NCBI GenBank assembly: GCA_963565915.1
Contig: OY751485.1
Location: 3,038,001-3,102,000 of the forward strand
Direction of reading: 5' to 3'
DNA length: 64,000 nt
DNA from: Entoloma clypeatum
Taxonomy: Eukaryota > Basidiomycota > Agaricomycetes > Agaricales > Entolomataceae
Shown here: positions 62,317 through 64,000 of the stretch, piece by piece
Numbering within the stretch: the first letter of the stretch is position 1
Layout of the letters: each line of letters starts with the position of its first letter
Position numbers and translations under genes: made by a program
The notes under the pieces: model-generated
Seen by the model: only the letters and a program-made list of their open reading frames with translations
What the model was told of the DNA's origin: nothing
The model's database searches: none

Positions 62317-62860
62317 TGAAATGTGGTCGGCGACAAAGTCAATGTGGCCGGCAACAAACTCAATGCAGCCGGCAACAGTCAATGCAGCCGGTGACAACGA
62401 TCGGCCGACGACAGTCAAATGAAATGTGGCCGGCGACAACACATCAATTGACAGTCAAATGTTGGCCGGTGACGATGTCAATCCAGCCGGCGACAATGAG
62501 GTCAATCCAGCCGGTGACCCTCAAATGAAACGTGGCCAGCGAAAAAACTCAATGGTCACTGGCGAAAGGAAGGACCGGCGAAAAGGTTGAAAATGAGAAA
62601 GGTGGCTGGCGACAAAACTCAATGCGGCCGACACCAGGATTGCGGCTGACACCAGGATTGCCGTCGTCATCTTGACGAAGTACAGTATCTATGCCCCCGG
62701 CGACAAACTCAATGCAGCCAGCGACAACGACAATGCGGCCGGCGACAAACTCAATGCGGCCGGTGACAAACTCAATGCAGCCGGCGACAGTAAATGCAGC
62801 CGGTGAAATGCAGCCGGCGACAACAATTCAATGTGGTTCAATATGGCTGGCGACAACCAA
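62317..62860. repeat. Degenerate minisatellite, GGCCGGCGACAA units
   Basis: At least 20 copies of a roughly 21-bp unit (AATGCrGCCGGyGACAACTC-like) with variable spacing, densest at 62317-62520 and 62690-62840. Units contain CCGGCGA, many mutated to CCGGTGA or CCAGCGA at CpG positions. Confidence 0.85.
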
Positions 62861-62934
62861 GGCTCATTTTTGTAGAGAAGAAGGGTAGACATCTGTATAG
62901 TATGTAATAACAATGGTACCCTGCTATAGGTATA

Positions 62935-64000
62935 TCACTCTGTACCCTCACTCTCCGATGACCCAGTATCACTCAGACTGTCAGGGACACGCACATCAGC
63001 TAAATCTTCAGCGGTCCAAGGGCAGCGTTGGAATTGAGCCCCAGGGGCATGGGCAAAGAGCCCCGGCAAACAAAGGAGAGGGGGGGGTCCAGTTGGCTCA
63101 CTATCAGAGACATCGGAGTCGACACCTTCAAGTGCGCTGGCGACATTGGCGGCAGTAGGTGCATTGGTGACGCATCCACTGCTGTCGCTGTCGCTGTCAG
63201 TTTTGCTGTCAGTTTTGCCATCAGTTTTGCCATCAGGTTCGCTGTCGCCGTGATTGTCGCTGTCACTGTCGCTGTTATGGGTGCCGTCAGTTTCGTTGCT
63301 GCCATCAGCCTCGTCGGCTTCATCGGGATCCTCAAGAGCCGCCAGTGCATTGTCAAATAGTGTTGACAGTGGGGGCCCGCTCTGGTCATCCTCTATCTCA
63401 CTCACCTCCTCCTCTAGGACATTCATGACAACATCCAGAGTCTGATGATAGATCGCGGCGGAAGGAGTGACTGGGGAATCAATGGACAGTGAACACCTTA
63501 TTGGCGCAACAGGCTTCGGCGAAGGGTGGCATGGTGAAGACAGCAATGACAGCGAAGACGGCGAAGACGGCGAAGATGGCAAAGGTTTGGACGGCGAAGG
63601 TTTGGACGGCGAAGGGTTGGCCGGCGAATGTTGGGATGGCGAGTCGGTGTCACTCATATCCTCCAGTGTCCGCATGACAAGGTGGAGAGGAATATCGCCC
63701 ACAGAGGTTGCTTGTTCATCACTGATATCGCCCATGATAATGTCGACGACCTCCTGGTGATTGGCGACAGGCGATGTGGAGGTGGCCGGAGTTTGAGTTG
63801 GGGGTGACGTGGGGATTGGAGTGAAAATCCGTGAGTCACACTCGGCATCGAGAGCGGTGAGGGAAGGGGCAGGAAGAAAAGCAGCAGCGGAGTTGTCACC
63901 TGCCCCATGTGGCAGGTTGTCTGCCGGCGTGGCCATGTGGGCTCGGCGAAGGGGGTACTCTCTGAAATGGTGGGGAATATCGAGGGGGCCGAGGTCAGTG
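62935..64000 (-). CDS. Low-complexity Ser/Asp/Pro-rich protein, open at right edge
   Basis: A minus-strand frame with an ATG at 63936 (MATPADNLPHGAGDN) stays open upstream to the window edge (DIPHHFREYPLRRAH), so the gene probably starts outside and this is its C-terminal ~350 residues. It contains Pro/Ser repeats (PSPSKPSPSKPLPSSPS), acidic runs (DEADEADGSNE, SDSDSDNHGDSEP) and TDGKTD repeats, ending CPWTAEDLADVRVP ... SESEGTE. No domain is recognised. It could be a host gene or the tail of a transposon protein. Confidence 0.5.
   Translation of the reverse strand, partial: TDLGPLDIPHHFREYPLRRAHMATPADNLPHGAGDNSAAAFLPAPSLTALDAECDSRIFTPIPTSPPTQTPATSTSPVANHQEVVDIIMGDISDEQATSVGDIPLHLVMRTLEDMSDTDSPSQHSPANPSPSKPSPSKPLPSSPSSPSSLSLLSSPCHPSPKPVAPIRCSLSIDSPVTPSAAIYHQTLDVVMNVLEEEVSEIEDDQSGPPLSTLFDNALAALEDPDEADEADGSNETDGTHNSDSDSDNHGDSEPDGKTDGKTDSKTDSDSDSSGCVTNAPTAANVASALEGVDSDVSDSEPTGPPPLLCLPGLFAHAPGAQFQRCPWTAEDLADVRVPDSLSDTGSSESEGTE

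Noticed and set aside
61768..62319. Overlapping frames of 150-180 codons as genes
   Set aside because: Several frames are open at once in biased low-complexity DNA, none shows a domain or a convincing start, and no introns are evident.
62317..62860. CRISPR-like array
   Set aside because: The units are short, degenerate and irregularly spaced with no unique spacers, and the genome is eukaryotic; this is a minisatellite.
1..64000. tRNA or rRNA genes
   Set aside because: I saw no cloverleaf box A/B pairs or rRNA sequence on reading; the only tRNA-related sequence is the Copia primer site, which is a complement of an anticodon arm.

Overview
The window is a transposable-element graveyard from a fungal genome, most likely a mushroom-forming basidiomycete (Agaricomycetes). 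That attribution is inferred from several chromodomain Ty3/Gypsy families, Ty1/Copia elements, a Tc1/mariner element, a CCHC-ORF1 LINE remnant and short GT-AG introns. I see no convincing host housekeeping gene. Everything from 1 to about 61.4 kb is explained by nested or abutting mobile elements. The names used (Copia, G, C, H, T, U, K) are my own labels.

Layout. 1-13797: Gypsy element G1, interrupted by two almost identical Copia elements in inverted orientation (1002-6785 on + and 8022-13752 on -). LTR types and target duplications show that the segment between them is inverted relative to the insertion order, either by recombination or by mis-assembly at the 200-N gap. 13798-53390: one Gypsy element T (protease, RT, RNase H, integrase, chromodomain, extra 3' ORF) cut into five pieces by four insertions. 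These are C1 (13868-19648), H (19674-26967), a LINE remnant (28646-43693) that contains C2 (30450-43205) that contains G2 (35157-41418), and a Tc1/mariner element (44323-51309) that contains G3 (44873-50246). Most junctions have 5-bp duplications (CATTC, ATGGA, ATGGC, CTCCT), a 15-bp LINE duplication or a TA, and T reads through in frame when the insertions are removed. 53391-58503: a decayed Gypsy element U with a foldback MITE and a solo H-type LTR, flanked by an inverted 100-bp repeat. 58504-61416: a Copia 3' fragment (K), a small inverted-repeat element and a G-type fragment G4 carrying another solo LTR. 61417-64000: unclassified sequence, a degenerate minisatellite and a low-complexity ORF open at the right edge.

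How the parts work. Copia makes one Gag-Pol polyprotein with intact catalytic motifs and has a PBS complementary to an internal half of initiator tRNA-Met. Families G, C and H instead carry, 2 nt inside the 5' LTR, a 10-11 nt block complementary to the predicted 5' end of their own transcript (32-33 nt below a TATA box). This is the architecture of self-primed Tf1/sushi-type elements. H also carries, antisense between pol and its 3' LTR, a spliced gene whose product has the complete fungal Zn2Cys6 spacing C-x2-C-x6-C-x10-C-x2-C-x6-C. C and T carry a further ORF downstream of integrase. Most Gypsy copies are broken by stops that look like CGA-to-TGA changes.
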